In this document: positions 63,977 through 64,000 of the stretch, one piece after another | Position numbering within the stretch: the stretch's first letter is position 1 | Layout of the letters: each line of letters starts with the position of its first letter | NCBI GenBank assembly: GCA_028335825.1 | Contig: JAIOKI010000005.1 | Span: 62,001 to 126,000, forward strand | From: Nosema muscidifuracis | Lineage: Eukaryota > Microsporidia > Nosematidae | Length of the DNA: 64,000 bases | Direction of reading: 5' to 3' | Made by a program: the position numbers and the translations under genes | Notes under the pieces: generated by a model | Database searches by the model: none | Seen by the model: only the letters and a program-made list of their open reading frames with translations | What the model was told of the DNA's origin: nothing

Positions 63977-64000
63977 TTAATTTCACTAAAAAAGAGTAGT

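Noticed and set aside
1-64000. CRISPR array, bacterial operons or ribosomal RNA genes
   Set aside because: The tandem repeats have no spacer structure, all genes are eukaryotic with individual start elements, and no rRNA core sequence was seen.

Overview
The window reads as a stretch of nuclear genome from a microsporidian (a fungal-related intracellular parasite). It is very A+T rich (about four-fifths by eye). Nearly every recognisable protein is a shortened, intron-free eukaryotic core protein: midasin, CCT gamma, 26S proteasome subunits, CDK1, CDC7, SRP receptor, RPC34, eIF3i, cap methyltransferase and NAT10/Kre33. Spacers between housekeeping genes can be as small as 14-50 bp. About 27 genes carry a short C- or G-run (CCC, CCCC or GGG) within some 25 bases of the start ATG, usually much closer. 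This matches the CCC/GGG-like start-proximal element reported for microsporidia. I used it to move several starts inward. No intron was seen.

Layout. Positions 1-12,500 hold a repeat-bearing coiled-coil membrane protein, the very long midasin gene, an ARF-type GTPase and a DGAT1-like MBOAT acyltransferase. Positions 12,500-29,000 are a gene-poor accessory island. It contains two copies of a 12-cysteine protein with two C-terminal membrane helices, two small secreted lysine/serine-rich proteins, two tandem secreted GH19-chitinase-like proteins that have lost the catalytic glutamate, a GPAT-type acyltransferase, tRNA-Glu(UUC), and long spacers with decayed coding-like islands, one of which resembles the tail of a LINE polymerase. 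Positions 29,000-60,500 are compact housekeeping DNA: KRE33, a U1C-type zinc finger, VMA8, RPT3, CDC7, a large repeat-rich secreted protein (polar-tube or spore-wall candidate), RRP46, RPN7, tRNA-Val(CAC), an unknown gene split over two frames, HAP3/NF-YB, CCT3, a TCP10-domain protein, TIF34, RPC34, SRP receptor alpha, CDK1, RHO1, cofilin, ABD1, a small basic protein, RPS23, RPN10, an acidic unknown, RRP3-type helicase and POL12. Positions 60,500-64,000 are sparse again, with a cold-shock-domain protein and a secreted unknown.

How the parts relate. Three 19S proteasome subunits (Rpt3, Rpn7, Rpn10) and several ribosome-biogenesis factors (midasin, Kre33, Rrp46, Rrp3) lie here, but nothing suggests co-transcription; each gene seems to have its own start-proximal element. 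The accessory island looks like a place where lineage-specific surface or secreted gene families duplicate and decay. Short tandem repeats (31, 39, 57, 58 and 77 bp units) fill many spacers and in one case run directly into a gene's start. I did not find a clearly new multi-gene system. The most unusual items are the paired catalytically altered GH19-like proteins, the 12-Cys membrane protein pair, a TCP10/CPAP-type domain in an organism group without centrioles, a Rho GTPase ending in CC rather than CAAX, and a gene split at a perfect A7 slip site.
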